A DNA stretch of 64,000 nucleotides, from contig KV454015.1 in the NCBI GenBank assembly GCA_001661245.1, positions 1 to 64,000 of the forward strand. Direction: 5' to 3'. This document shows positions 40,101-49,143 of the stretch, in pieces. The translations under genes were made by a program, and so were the position numbers. The notes beneath the pieces are model-generated. The model saw nothing but the letters and a program-made list of their open reading frames with translations. It ran no database searches and was not told where the DNA came from. The DNA is from Pachysolen tannophilus NRRL Y-2460. Taxonomy: Eukaryota > Ascomycota > Pichiomycetes > Alaninales > Pachysolenaceae. How positions within the stretch are numbered: position 1 is the stretch's first letter; each line of letters begins with the position of its first letter.

Positions 40101-40207
40101 AAATTCACATTATCAATTGTCAATGGTTCTTGTTGAGATTCAATTTTTTCTTTTAGATTTTCATCAATAGAACCCGCCAACTCTTTTCCATCACCATCAA
40201 CAGACAT
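34106..40207 (-). CDS. SEC16: COPII coat scaffold Sec16
   Basis: This 2033-aa protein has the Sec16 plan. The first 1000 residues are acidic, Gln/Asn/Pro-rich and disordered. The conserved central domain (about 1010-1480) starts near SFIRFSRGKKVVIRNS and is followed by helical repeats (VRLFLFLQNGQKKEALDLVLSYKMFDLALILASG region) that bind Sec13. A Ser-rich linker leads to the conserved C-terminal motif near 1896-1925 (YKAKLGDSNSFYFDEKLKRW). Sec16 organises ER exit sites and binds Sec23, Sec24, Sec31 and Sar1. Four W-containing acidic repeats (LPWEQ, LPWEE, LPWEE, WEPWNN) lie at about 218, 269, 367 and 420, with a QEL/QDL run between the second and third. The first ATG is at 40207; the frame upstream starts with GTG only. 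Confidence 0.93.
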   Translation of the reverse strand: MSVDGDGKELAGSIDENLKEKIESQQEPLTIDNVNLRAGVNFGDEVTNETGGSDGVEFSNELKESQSVAGFSEKSSSGGDELFNGGKDKSEENVEENAIISANNSANDSAQDIDEEKHEQKHGVLVSPLLEQGIEQSTLELEQGSAELELLSGKHNKDITNTLDTKEVDESKVLLNQGAIDNSSVNTNNEIGNLPQSPINDKEQLSNLFASELPETGKLPWEQEEETLLEEKNEEIQPQQQPNSPSFQEIKGTGIFQEKTEPIEISDNNALPWEENLEFTKPTNHPVEQISTLSPNQSLNINLLDLQDLQDLQELRELQELQELENSKELKEPKEQKDLKDMHGFQQGLLESSTPKEKLEFNSSKNEKLPWEEDLDVELDPISAKHVTSNLDTNTPNESAKHVETKEEHNKDNDEGHWEPWNNQQQQQEESIEHEIQENQNQENQNQKQENQEKEIQEQKESTKEVIIPDFDKEEENETEFGFLDDDNDLLPEHDHPYGQEHENEPFLQSNISNIFQESLFSSNESISTTASQYRNRENMNNRSTGNIYEPAYYNINRQQQQQQQPQQQYISQQPQKDQNKKLPKKFFEDLPIISSSNLVPRKKDNPYSSLLEKKHLQHQQNNPLPPPPHLAMSRNAAFRPQSFLQHNFGSPPISHPQPQRPSPNLSLTSSKFSPPAPTRALSITDHSRKVSDASSSLGQYSPVHSAATFGMAHNNIPPTSLNITQGPPNGSYLPAQQQPLYNLQKQPPQLLPQHQQQQYQPQQYVPPPQTQQQQSYQLSPYLPQHQQFPFLELESGVLTPAATHTARSVSHSQTSNSFEPPPQEKKVSSYLQNHYAPLNSKYAAAVPPSFKPYNAAQDIDMQQQQQQKQQQQHKQAIHQAVNTQNPYGPSELSNGNSVYSPVLNQQQQQNVHLQSPTVGFPQAANYQPVQQIAASTSNNFQAPTSVSQGYPAPPQIATAAPISGYNLQNKAQNPSLPTDGYSRYELQPRDIHGVSNFTPSHQLNTQPGNVSFIRFSRGKKVVIRNSLKGTIKVTDIDQLISLNSIDKSFGPVKGLTKKKITDYLTKKIEDITKNDPQNFNSLLLFIIANEIVAGDGTISNFTPIIKLLDQNAPFNVAMPTNFVPANHQLTLLNKDFYVRLFLFLQNGQKKEALDLVLSYKMFDLALILASGIGENEVQYVTSQFLNSYFNDTSPSSRILYFLLHTLTGKAESLIQNLYSDSDSLQFLIENFNLFLSLLLKNVTNANEFLAQFGCLLIRKNRIDLGHICLLLAGIPLSPFPIANTDIVFSLVRSDAQLIENLIITEILTQYLKLPETPESFNQRLVVHVQHASILLDYGATTEARKYTDHVSSLIKSVKNIPISSNVLTELNHINSRVADLGESNWFGNVALGILDKGFTKFISGEESTPKKPHDDTFNNFSPSLSRNQSALDLTTTSHSTGYFNNPHAKSTAFVNSAPASSSNQFDNGTSTIPQDGLSRRGSEIGTFSLNQRSEILKRSSLSLSKHNSNFLAHTPIPLTNIPVEGSTTRTPLPNYKSNPNLKGQLVSSLPSGSALSATPSRIVSSNTNSETKYTRDNDSTVSKQVKLQDQNQQLNDHSDSKSPHIPEVEAFHHLQQTPSKVTDLPTKPLQNSLYLSSVRQSRRSSTISKQPSVADSQSLNPTSNIPSETTSVPVQNSRNASIKYNNPYSNIMANLSRRTSTNKYAPAGGEIQKNVEDETKSETENIYASVMNDFDIYSYAGYSVPKVNSNNSKLMEESNNINEELEEVTGKQENSNFAPATLNDNFKADFPEPESHFDRFKPRNSTFTPSVGPYGNAYQPSGESKTGSLNASATDFDDDYDLDVVHDEDEDDEEEEKDSEREERTRKEREDKEKREQRQKEEDRKKNEKEGKQHSGWLFGLFQNPNKDEPKVYKAKLGDSNSFYFDEKLKRWVNKDASSQETESTPPPPPPTIKKKKNSEAPLPPMSFSSTHSSGPSSASPPIAHQNFPSARAKTSSSNELDDILNMASAASTTRKKGRNGPRRGYVDTFNN
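39205..39300. repeat. Short tandem repeat in SEC16 encoding (Q-D/E-L)n and (K-E-x)n
   Basis: A 9-bp unit, CTTGCAGAT/CTTGCAGTT on the plus strand, repeats about seven times and grades into a TTCTTT-type stretch. It encodes LQDLQDLQELRELQELQEL. Leu codons in equivalent positions alternate between CTG and CTA. Confidence 0.75.
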
Positions 40208-40675
40208 CCTTAATATCCTGTTCACTTATATCTATATCTATATATATATATATATATATATCAGAAAACTATCAATAACAATAATTCAAAAAAATTGTTG
40301 GATTCAAGCTAAACGCCGTCACTTTTAATAGACGCTCTATCTTAAAAACCTCTTCTTCTTCTTCTACTTATTTCTTATTATTTCTTTTTCTCTCTCTTTT
40401 TTTCAACTGTTTACATTTTAAAGCTACTAAATTTTCATGGAAGAGATTTTCGGGAAATTTTTTTTTTTTTGGAATTTTGTGTTTCTTGAGAACGACTTTA
40501 TTTGTTTTTGGTTTGTTAGTAAGAAAAGTTAAACAGTTAAACAGTTTAACAGTTAAAAATATGACTTGTTCTTATATATATATATATATATATATGATTT
40601 GATATTACTTTTTTTTTTTTTTCTTTTGATCACTATTGACTGTGAGAGGATCTTTATAATTTGAAATTGTTGAAG
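40208..40675. promoter_or_regulatory. Divergent SEC16-USA1 promoter
   Basis: AT dinucleotide runs lie at both ends (about 40230-40261 and 40574-40595), with poly-T and TTCTTC stretches between them. An AGTTAAACAGTTAAACAGTTTAACAG repeat near 40527-40554 is a small direct repeat. No gene is seen. Confidence 0.5.
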
Positions 40676-42577
40676 ATGAATGGAGAAGGTGACTATTTGA
40701 TTAGTGTTAAATTGGTTTCAGTTTATGGTCTTGTTCGGAATGAGTTTCGGGTATCTCCTGATGATAAGGTTAAAGATATTAAATTAATAATTATTAATAA
40801 TTTGGTTGATGGATATGATGTTAGTGTGGATAAAGTTAAGTTGATTTATTTTAGTAGGATTTTGGATAAGGATGATGATTTGGTGAAGAATGTTTTGAAT
40901 GTGAATGAGTCGAATAAGGGGAATGTTTTCATTTTACATTTTACGTTGATCTTGAATGATGTTCAGGCGGCAAGCGGAAGAAGAAGTGGTAGTACAAGAT
41001 TTGGACAGGTAGCGGTAGGAGAAGAGCCTAATATCGGTAGTAGTAGTAGTACTAGCAATAGCGCCAGTAATACCACCAGTAGCGCTGATAGCGCTACTGC
41101 TGCTAACGCTGCTACTGGTGCTACTGGTGTTGGTGCCACTGCTACTAACGCTGCTACTGCTAATGCAGATTCTTCTGCTGGTACTAGAAGTGCTGATGAT
41201 ATTCAAGAAATGCCTATAGGTGAGTTCAAATTGGTTTTATCCGATGGAAGAGTAGCTACTTCTGGTACACAGTCTTTTGATATTTTAAAATTGAATGATG
41301 AAAGTTTTTTCGTCAATCAATTGGATTTATCATCAAAATTTTATGAAATTTCAATAACACTTCCAAATAATCAAATTAAAAAAATTAAACTTTCATCAAA
41401 TCAATGTATTATTAACGATACAGGAGATCATACACCTTACCTATTGATCAATAGAACAGGTGTTAACCTGATACAGCAAGTACTTGGAGTTCAACTTTCA
41501 CAAGTAAGATTAACAATAATGCCACCAATTGCAAATACAGATAATAGAGGGTATAATAGAATTTATAATGGAAGGGTTAATAGATGGTATAGGTGGGAAA
41601 GAAATGGTAATAATAATAATAATAATAACAATAATAACAATAATAATGAAATGAATGAAAATCAAATTTGGGATGGAATTAGATTATTTGGACATAATTT
41701 TAATAATATTAGATGGAGAGAATTACCATTATTGATACATGATTATTCTATTTATATTATTAATCTTTTATATACAAGTACTTTACTTGTTTTCAGAAAC
41801 GGTGGATTTAAAAGATTTTTCAAATTTTTGATAAATTTTAGTAAAATTTTTTTATTTTTAAGTTTATTAAATTATAAATATGAATTATCAAAGAAAAGAC
41901 CAATTCTTTTCAATTTTTTGTTATTGATATCAATATTATACAATATATTGAATGAAGAAAATTTGAATTGTTTTGAACAAATTGTTAATTTGGATTTACA
42001 TGGAATTCCAAGAAGAGAACTTATTATGAATTCTATTAATAAATTGAAAAATTATAGATCACTAATCTATACAAGATTACAAATGATTAGTACTAAAGTT
42101 ATTATTTTCATAATAGGAAATAATAGAAATGGATTAAACGTTCAAGGTGATAATAATGAAAATAATGCAATAATGAAATTAGTCAATAATAACAATAATT
42201 TTAATTTTTTCATCAAATATTTTATAATTTTACTACAAGATATATTATGTCTCTTTGTCACTTTAATACCGGACTACTATATCATTTTTAACTATGAAAT
42301 TATTAGAAAACACTCAAAAGTCGAAAAGGACAGAATGGAACATTCACAAAGAAACGAAAATGGGAACTTGACAATAGATAACTCCAACAATGTTGCTGTA
42401 GCATCAGGAATTGCATTAGGACATGCCACTAGAGAAAACTCTAGAGGAAACTCAATAGATAGCTCAACAGATAGCTCAGAAGATGCCTCAAGAACAATCA
42501 CAGCAAACAGGCACAGAAACATTGGCCAAGGTACCGATACTACCATTGCTCAAACCGCTGCTCAAGACACTCAATGA
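40676..42577 (+). CDS. USA1: Usa1-like ERAD scaffold (HERP-type ubiquitin-like domain)
   Basis: This 633-aa protein starts with a ubiquitin-like domain (about 5-90, LISVKLVSVYGLVRNEFRVS to VFILHFTLIL). A Ser/Thr/Ala microsatellite linker (about 115-170) follows. Hydrophobic segments near 360-372, 380-400, 412-425 and 510-538 would place it in the ER membrane, and the C-terminus is Ser-rich. S. cerevisiae Usa1 (YML029W, about 838 aa) scaffolds the Hrd1 ligase and links Der1 in ER-associated degradation. Sequence identity seems modest; the assignment rests on domain order and on sharing a neighbourhood with RCF1, NDC1, RAD52 and TSA1. The ATG at 40676 is the first in frame. Confidence 0.75.
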   Translation: MNGEGDYLISVKLVSVYGLVRNEFRVSPDDKVKDIKLIIINNLVDGYDVSVDKVKLIYFSRILDKDDDLVKNVLNVNESNKGNVFILHFTLILNDVQAASGRRSGSTRFGQVAVGEEPNIGSSSSTSNSASNTTSSADSATAANAATGATGVGATATNAATANADSSAGTRSADDIQEMPIGEFKLVLSDGRVATSGTQSFDILKLNDESFFVNQLDLSSKFYEISITLPNNQIKKIKLSSNQCIINDTGDHTPYLLINRTGVNLIQQVLGVQLSQVRLTIMPPIANTDNRGYNRIYNGRVNRWYRWERNGNNNNNNNNNNNNNEMNENQIWDGIRLFGHNFNNIRWRELPLLIHDYSIYIINLLYTSTLLVFRNGGFKRFFKFLINFSKIFLFLSLLNYKYELSKKRPILFNFLLLISILYNILNEENLNCFEQIVNLDLHGIPRRELIMNSINKLKNYRSLIYTRLQMISTKVIIFIIGNNRNGLNVQGDNNENNAIMKLVNNNNNFNFFIKYFIILLQDILCLFVTLIPDYYIIFNYEIIRKHSKVEKDRMEHSQRNENGNLTIDNSNNVAVASGIALGHATRENSRGNSIDSSTDSSEDASRTITANRHRNIGQGTDTTIAQTAAQDTQ

Positions 42578-43161
42578 ATGAATGAATAAATAAATGAATA
42601 AATGGACCACAATGTGAAGAAAAGAAAAGAAAAGAGTAGTGAAAAAAGTGTAAAAAAACCAATCTTAGTCGTCGTGTGTAGTGTGCAAATATTAATGGCA
42701 CGTATATTTACTAAATTCTGTCATTTTGTAAATTTTTTTTTTTTTTTTTTTTTTTTTTGAAGAAAAAAACTCTCACCATGTAGTAGTAAACTATGCAGAC
42801 TGTTTTTATCAACATTTTACAAACTTCAAAATTACAATAAAAATTATACTGTATTGTCAAAATACTTTATTCATTAATTTAGTTGTTAGAATATTTGGTA
42901 GTATAGTGTATTCCTTAGACTATAGGCTATTTTAGAAAAGTTTTACTAAAGAAATAAATAAATTTTCTTTTATTTATTTTTTTTTTTGCAAAACTCAAAT
43001 TCAAATTCATATTATAATTTATCGTCACGTTCTACCTATTGTTCCTGTATATAAAAGAAATTCATTATTGAGGTTTTATTTTATAAAAGTTTAAACCGTA
43101 TTTCATTAGTATCTTTGCGATTGCTGTTGTTTTTTTTTTGTTTTTTGTTTTTTGTTGAATA
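42578..43161. promoter_or_regulatory. MSS51 upstream region
   Basis: A GAAT/AAAT tetranucleotide run follows the USA1 stop (about 42573-42603), and a poly-T tract of about 29 lies at 42730-42758. TATAAAAG near 43051-43058 and 43081-43088 could be TATA elements for MSS51. No gene is seen. Confidence 0.5.
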
Positions 43162-44436
43162 ATGTTGGGGAAATTATATTGCAACCCATCAATTGCATCT
43201 AACCTTTTATCGTCATCAGTACATTTCCAATCAAAGCGTCATATTGGTTCTTTTATCAGATCGGTATTATGTATGGACCCACCAGCATCTCCAGATGACC
43301 CTACCCCGGAAAATAGATTTCACCCATGGGATTCTTCGCCATCTGCAGATTTGAGGACTAGAGCTGCAACAATAAGGGCTAAAGCAAAATGTCCTGTATC
43401 AAGTAAAGATATTGAATATACTTGTCCAATTAGTGGTATTCCAACTCATCATTCAAGAGAAGATTGGGAAAAGGACACGGGATATCATCAAACTAAAAAA
43501 TATGAAGTATTGAAAAAAGTGAATATATATGAACATGATTTAAGAAGTGGTAGACCTTTTCCTGAATTTGATTTCCCAACTGTTCAACATCCTGATAATT
43601 TAGTTAATATGACTAATTGGGATACTTTTTTATATACAAGAAATTTTTATTCAATGGATACAGAATTCCAACTTGCAGCTGTAACAAAGATGTTAAGTTA
43701 TCCAATGACAATAGCTAGTATATTGCATCAATTTTCGCCATATTTCATGAAACCAAAAGGACCAATCACCTTGGAAGGATTGAAATCTTTAGCAGCTCTC
43801 CGTTATACCTTATATCCAGAATATAGAACATCTACTTTAAAAGATCGTCCTATGAGAATTTTTATCTTGGGTGCTAGAGCTGAATCTCAATTACCTGGTC
43901 ATATTTGGAAACAATTGGGTTATTTGTTTCCTCATTCAGAATTTGAATTACATTTTATTGGTCCCGAATGTTTATACGATAGAGAAAAAAGACAATACTC
44001 TTATAATGCAAGACCCGTTGTTCAGAGAATTGATGAAAAATTAGCATTTGTTTATCATACAGAATATTTCCATACATTACATGAAGCACAAGATTTCTTT
44101 CCTTATGATCCATACCTTGATGTATTTTTCTTATTCCATCCAGGTTTATCCTCACAAGAGGCCATGCCTCTATGGCATAAATCCATTCCAGGATTATTGG
44201 ATTCAAAATGTGCTTTGTTCATTACGGGTTACCACCAAGAAGATATTGATAGAGATTACAATTGGTTAATGGAAAACTATATCGAAGATTTGGATGTCTT
44301 GTGTGAAAGAATACCTAATCTCTTCGGTAGTACAAAATGGGAATTAAACGATTTGAATCCACATGAAGTTTTCCAATTTAATCAACAACTTTTTGGTGTT
44401 AGAGGTAAGAGATATCACGCTATTAATCAAGGTTAA
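43162..44436 (+). CDS. MSS51: Mitochondrial COX1 translational activator Mss51
   Basis: This 424-aa protein matches Mss51, which activates COX1 mRNA translation and holds newly made Cox1 at the inner membrane. The N-terminus has a mitochondrial-type presequence (SSVHFQSKRHIGSFIRSVL). Two Cys-Pro haem-regulatory motifs are visible, C77-P78 (KAKCPVS) and C88-P89 (YTCPISG), followed by a HHSREDWE segment typical of the zinc-finger-like region. The C-terminal half, with IFILGARAESQLP and LHFIGPEC, is the conserved Mss51 fold. Length is close to the S. cerevisiae protein (436 aa). Confidence 0.95.
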   Translation: MLGKLYCNPSIASNLLSSSVHFQSKRHIGSFIRSVLCMDPPASPDDPTPENRFHPWDSSPSADLRTRAATIRAKAKCPVSSKDIEYTCPISGIPTHHSREDWEKDTGYHQTKKYEVLKKVNIYEHDLRSGRPFPEFDFPTVQHPDNLVNMTNWDTFLYTRNFYSMDTEFQLAAVTKMLSYPMTIASILHQFSPYFMKPKGPITLEGLKSLAALRYTLYPEYRTSTLKDRPMRIFILGARAESQLPGHIWKQLGYLFPHSEFELHFIGPECLYDREKRQYSYNARPVVQRIDEKLAFVYHTEYFHTLHEAQDFFPYDPYLDVFFLFHPGLSSQEAMPLWHKSIPGLLDSKCALFITGYHQEDIDRDYNWLMENYIEDLDVLCERIPNLFGSTKWELNDLNPHEVFQFNQQLFGVRGKRYHAINQG

Positions 44437-44773
44437 GAGAGATTGCTAGAAAGTTTTCTTCAATTTTATCTTCTGTATTCTTCTTTATTTTCTTCTTCTT
44501 TTTTTTTTTTTTATATTATTCTAATTTTACTACTTGATTATTTTAGCAATCGTTTTATTTGTTGGTATTAGGAACAATTTGTCTAATAGTTTTCTTAAAA
44601 AGAAAGATTGGCCTGTATATATATTATTTTTAAATTTAACGAAAATATGAATTTTTCAAAGAAACTTTTGTAATTAAAAGAATGTCTGATATATTATTGA
44701 TTTGAAAATATAAAGATTTTTTCACCTAAACATCAACTTATCATTAACACCGCAAAGCAACTTTTTCTAATAC
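44437..44773. other. Convergent 3' region
   Basis: AT-rich spacer between the convergent ends of MSS51 and the zinc-cluster gene, with a T run near 44499. It probably contains both transcript ends. No gene is seen. Confidence 0.5.
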
Positions 44774-47275
44774 TTATGAATCCGAGTTCTGTTCTCCCGC
44801 TTCTAAACTATAAAGATTACTTAAATCAAAACTGGTATTACTGTTGGCTCGATCTTCAACTTCACTGTTTGTTAAACTGTTCATCCTGCTATTATTATCA
44901 TTAAGGTCATTCATCAGTGTACTGTATAAAGCAGAATCAAGTGGTACACTATCCATATAGTTATACAAAGTATCCAATGCTGGTATGTTCGGGAAAGTAG
45001 ATTGAAAACTGTCATTCATAAACTGAATATTACTTAAAAGATCGTTATCCATCTCTCTGAAAAATTCTTGTAAAATACTGTCATCTAGATTAATTTCTGT
45101 GTTCGAAATGTTATTATTAAATTCATTAGATTGTGGTTCCCCCGCTATTATTCGACGAATCGGGCTATTAACCAGTTGTTTATGTTGTTGTTGCAGTTGT
45201 GGTAATGTAGAGTTAACTACGTTCAAATCCGAATTTTGAAAAAATTCATGATCTAGTTGCTCTTTCTTTAAAAATGAAAAACGGTCCGGCTGTTTCAAAT
45301 TTTCAACAATCTTTTCTTTTCCTAACTCATCTAAAAGTGTAACCATCTCGGTTGTTGCACCTGATATATTAAAATTATTGCTTACCTTCATCCATTTTTC
45401 CACTCTAGTCAAGATAACAGACATTTTTTTAGCAACCAAAGACTTCTTACTAAGGGATATGAGAGCTTCTCTCACTCTATCATATTCTCTTTGAACATTG
45501 ATTTCTAAATCTAATTTTGTTGATCTTACCAAAATTCGAGCTCTTATTAAAGTTACTAATGCGTGTACTGGTCTGTAATAAAAGAAAGTAGGAAAATTTG
45601 AAGTCTCATCACACAAATTAACAAATGAATCAATAATTTTTTCACTTGCTTTGATCATACTTTCAAGAAATTTGGAATATACTTCATTATTTAATTGTGA
45701 ACCTGTATTACATATCACAAAATCGTACATGGTTATTAATAGTTGAAAGTAAATTATTAACACTAAATGTCTCTCTTTTGACTTTTGAGTAATCAAACCA
45801 CTGTCACTAATAAGATCTTGTAATTTAGTTTCATAAGAAGAAATACTATTCACAAATTTTCCTTCTTGCTCTATATCATTTTTATAACTTTTAGAAAAAT
45901 ATTCTGCAATTTCTTGTCCAACTGCTATAATTCTTGAATAATAGTATAAAAATTTATCATTATGGTTACTATCGCCCATCATTAAAAGATCAGAAGCATT
46001 TTCATGACTAGGGGTCCAACTAACACATCTAAATTGAGGTAAAGACAAACCTAAAGAACCACATGATACATAAACAGAGATGAAATTTCTAATCAGTTTT
46101 CTTTCTTCAGAATTAGATATTAAAACATTGTTGGAGTTTCTAATTTTTTCATTCCCTAAATCAAGACATAATGATAAATTTAAAGCCAATAAAAGACTCA
46201 TTTGATGTTTAAAAGATCCCCATTTTCTTGGAGGAGATGACCATAAAGCAAGTATTATACAAACATAAATTAAATCCACAGTAAGATCACCAGTTATATA
46301 AACTCTTTGAGCTAAATTTCTTTCTAAATAATATAGAAGAGTATCATGGAAATCTGGTAGATTTAATCCTGTTACACTAATAGCTGCCAATAATACCAAT
46401 GGACGATTTTCCAAAAGGTAATAAAAATCACAATATTCAGGTGAGAATGAAATTGTTGGCCAATAAGCCAACATATTTTCCAAAAAATAGTTAAACCTTT
46501 CCTGAGCATCTTTTTCATCCAAAATTTTCAACTTTATCAACTCCTTAATTATATTGAATTCATATGGTATTGACGGTAGTTTTGGAATCATCTTTACAGG
46601 ACCTTCTTTCATGGAATTAATGGAAGAAGCAGAATTTTGTATATTTGTTAACCCGCTGCTAGTAGCTTGAGAAGATTGAATGACATGAGCAATTAATTGT
46701 TGTAATTCTGTAAGCTGTGTTGCAATATGGTATAACCCATTAATATCTGTCTTTCCAGATGTACTACCATCATCATTGATTTCATCATTAGAACTAGATT
46801 CAAAATCAATAGTTGCCTTCCCCAACTTCATCTTTTTATTATTATTATTATTATTAAATTTTTCTTGTTTACTAACCTTTTGTTGTAAATTCCCAATCGC
46901 ATCAAACACATCTTTCACAGCTGTTTGCAAAATTGGTAAAGGATCTCCTTTTGAAGCTGAGCTACTGTTAGATCTTGTTCTAGTACTTCTCTTCTTATTA
47001 ACAGAATTTTTTGGTTCAGTAACTACAGAACATTCAACACCAGCAGCAAAACATCTTCTGCAAGAAGCATAAGTTGGATTATCATAAGAGCATCTCATTT
47101 TAAGTTTATGGCATCTTGCACAAGCCCTCACTTGTCTCCAACGGCTTGAAAAATCGGTTGTCTTTGCTAGATCATTGGAATTTTTAGAAGTTGAAGTTGA
47201 ACTTGAAGATTCTGTTAAATCTTTTCGATTTAAACGATCTAATTCCTCACCTCGGCTTAATGCGTGATCTTCCAT
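44774..47275 (-). CDS. Zn(II)2Cys6 transcription factor, War1/Leu3-type spacing
   Basis: This 833-aa regulator has a zinc cluster with Cys at 52, 55, 62, 72, 75 and 82 (C-X2-C-X6-C-X9-C-X2-C-X6-C, core RACARCHKLKMRCSYDNP). The long third spacing is like that of the Leu3/War1 group. A basic NKKRSTRTR stretch at about 93-101 could be a nuclear signal, and IGNLQQKVSKQEKF a short coiled coil. The central region (about 235-600) is helical as in fungal regulatory domains. The C-terminus (about 720-833) is acidic, with Asn, Leu and Phe, fitting an activation domain. I cannot identify its targets. Confidence 0.87.
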   Translation of the reverse strand: MEDHALSRGEELDRLNRKDLTESSSSTSTSKNSNDLAKTTDFSSRWRQVRACARCHKLKMRCSYDNPTYASCRRCFAAGVECSVVTEPKNSVNKKRSTRTRSNSSSASKGDPLPILQTAVKDVFDAIGNLQQKVSKQEKFNNNNNNKKMKLGKATIDFESSSNDEINDDGSTSGKTDINGLYHIATQLTELQQLIAHVIQSSQATSSGLTNIQNSASSINSMKEGPVKMIPKLPSIPYEFNIIKELIKLKILDEKDAQERFNYFLENMLAYWPTISFSPEYCDFYYLLENRPLVLLAAISVTGLNLPDFHDTLLYYLERNLAQRVYITGDLTVDLIYVCIILALWSSPPRKWGSFKHQMSLLLALNLSLCLDLGNEKIRNSNNVLISNSEERKLIRNFISVYVSCGSLGLSLPQFRCVSWTPSHENASDLLMMGDSNHNDKFLYYYSRIIAVGQEIAEYFSKSYKNDIEQEGKFVNSISSYETKLQDLISDSGLITQKSKERHLVLIIYFQLLITMYDFVICNTGSQLNNEVYSKFLESMIKASEKIIDSFVNLCDETSNFPTFFYYRPVHALVTLIRARILVRSTKLDLEINVQREYDRVREALISLSKKSLVAKKMSVILTRVEKWMKVSNNFNISGATTEMVTLLDELGKEKIVENLKQPDRFSFLKKEQLDHEFFQNSDLNVVNSTLPQLQQQHKQLVNSPIRRIIAGEPQSNEFNNNISNTEINLDDSILQEFFREMDNDLLSNIQFMNDSFQSTFPNIPALDTLYNYMDSVPLDSALYSTLMNDLNDNNSRMNSLTNSEVEDRANSNTSFDLSNLYSLEAGEQNSDS

Positions 47276-47796
47276 CTCAACAGCAAATATGAAAGAAAGA
47301 AGAAAGATACCCTAGATACCTCAACCTTTGTTTAATACCTCGTCTACCACATCAATTTTTTTAAATGAAAAATTTTTGTATTATTATTTATAATATCAAC
47401 TTCTCGATGCTTTCTGTTATCAATCAATATTACCGATTTGTACATCACTAGTATAAGATGCACGCCCTACTTTTCTTTATGTCTTATCAAGTAAATGGAA
47501 GATGAGCTTTTATTAAAAGACTAAAAATGAAAGATATGAAACATGTGAGACATGTAGAGAATGTAGAGAATGTGAAACATTGTTACTAGATTTTTTTTTC
47601 TTTTCGGTATTTTGGTTTTTTTGAATTGGGTGGAGGTTGAACTTTTTAGATACAATTCAAGTTGAAAAGTATACTTTTAAATTTAAATAAAGATCTGAGG
47701 TTTTAAAAGAACATAAAATGATAATGACTTATAAATGTCAAATAAGATCAACATAATTGAAAAGGAATCTTTTTATTTTTATTTTTTTTTTTGTAT
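47276..47796. other. Zinc-cluster gene promoter / ARL3 3' region
   Basis: AT-rich spacer with short direct repeats of ATGTAGAGA (about 47550-47572). I see no gene or RNA. Confidence 0.5.
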
Positions 47797-48503
47797 TTAT
47801 TTGTAAAGAGGAGCTCTATTTTTTTTATTTCTAACCAACCTAACCCATAACCAATCAATAGCTTCTTTAATTCCATCACCCGTTATTGCACTTATAGGTA
47901 ATACTCTTGAATCTCTTGCAGATAAATGTTCTGCTATTGGGTTAAAAATTTCTTTTATATCTTGAACTTCCAATTTTGTTTCTATTTCCATATCTTGTTT
48001 ATTTGCTAACATTAATATTGGAATATTTTCAATTAAATCATTTGTAACTATTTTTGTTAAAACTTTTTGACATTCTAAAAGACGGTCTTTATCACATGAA
48101 TCTATTACAAATACAATTCCATGACATTGAGAATAATAATTTTCCCATAATTCTCTTAAAGAATCTTGACCACCCACATCCCAAAATTTTAAATTTACCT
48201 TTGGATTTATTGATATTGTAGAAACATTTTGTCCAACCGTAGGAAGTATTCTCTCTGGAGGAGTTACTTTTGTCAGTGGATTGAAAATTGATTTTGTCTT
48301 TTCCAAAAAAGTTGTCTTTCCAGCATTATCTAGTCCAAGAATCAATACAGAATATTCTATTTAAACAAAAAAAAAAAAAAAAAAATAAAATAAAAACTTT
48401 TTGTTAATAAATTAAACTCTATCAAAAAGAGAAAACCAAAGAAATCTAACTTACGTTCTTTCTTATTCCAATTATCATATAAACCTTTGGCTAGATGAAA
48501 CAT
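47797..48503 (-). CDS. ARL3: Arf-like GTPase Arl3, spliced
   Basis: This two-exon gene encodes 202 aa. Exon 1 (48455-48503) encodes MFHLAKGLYDNWNKKE, almost the same as S. cerevisiae Arl3. The intron (48357-48454, 98 nt) starts GTAAGT, has a TATTAAC branch-like site and ends AAATAG. Exon 2 (47797-48356) carries the GTPase core: GLDNAGKT (24-31), FWDVGGQ for G3, and NKQD for G4. In S. cerevisiae Arl3 is targeted to the late Golgi by N-terminal Met acetylation (NatC) and Sys1 rather than myristoylation, and recruits Arl1. The conserved Met-Phe start and lack of Gly-2 fit that. Exon 2 alone lacks a proper start. Confidence 0.94.
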
Positions 48504-49143
48504 TATAACTCTCAAGTTTTTTCTTTTTTTTTCAAATGAATATAATAGAAGCCTATTTTTACCGATTTTTTTTTTAATCAAATTTCAATTCTCTTTTATT
48601 TGATTTTTTTTTTCTTTATTATCACTATTTGATTGAAAAAAAAAAAGAAAATTTAAATAATTTAAACAAGATTAAGAAATGAATGACTTTTTTAAATTCT
48701 TCTTACAATAATTTCAATAATTTCAGTAATAACAATTAAGAAACAAATCAAATAATTATTAATCTATAATTTCTCTAATCTAGGTGTTGATCAAACAAAA
48801 GACAAATCTTAAGCTAAGCATAAGATCACCGACAAAAACCGCCCCAGTTTACTGAGATAATCTCCGTTTTAAACTAACCAAAGTTCATTTACATACAAGT
48901 CTCTTTTATTGATTTCAATTGTAAATGACTTGAATATTGAATAGTCCAATAAAGAAGAATTAGAAGAATTAGAATAAGAAAAAAAAAAAAACACAAGTGT
49001 CAAATTTTATAATTTATATATAAAAAAACATATATCAAGTATATAATAAACTTTGGAAAAAAAAAAAAAGCCCTTGAAACAAGAGAAGCTTCTGTTTAAA
49101 TGAATGAATGAATGAATAAGTTCATTTATTCAATTTGTTTAAA
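48504..49143. promoter_or_regulatory. ARL3 promoter / TSA1 3' region
   Basis: AT-rich sequence with an AATG tetranucleotide run near 49100-49117 just after TSA1. A more balanced segment lies at about 48790-48880 (containing CACCGACAAAAACCGCCCC) and might hold factor sites or a small RNA, but I find no box C/D or H/ACA signature. Confidence 0.45.

Noticed and set aside
40934-41206. Ser/Thr-rich frame antisense to USA1
   Set aside because: It mirrors the trinucleotide repeats of the USA1 linker.
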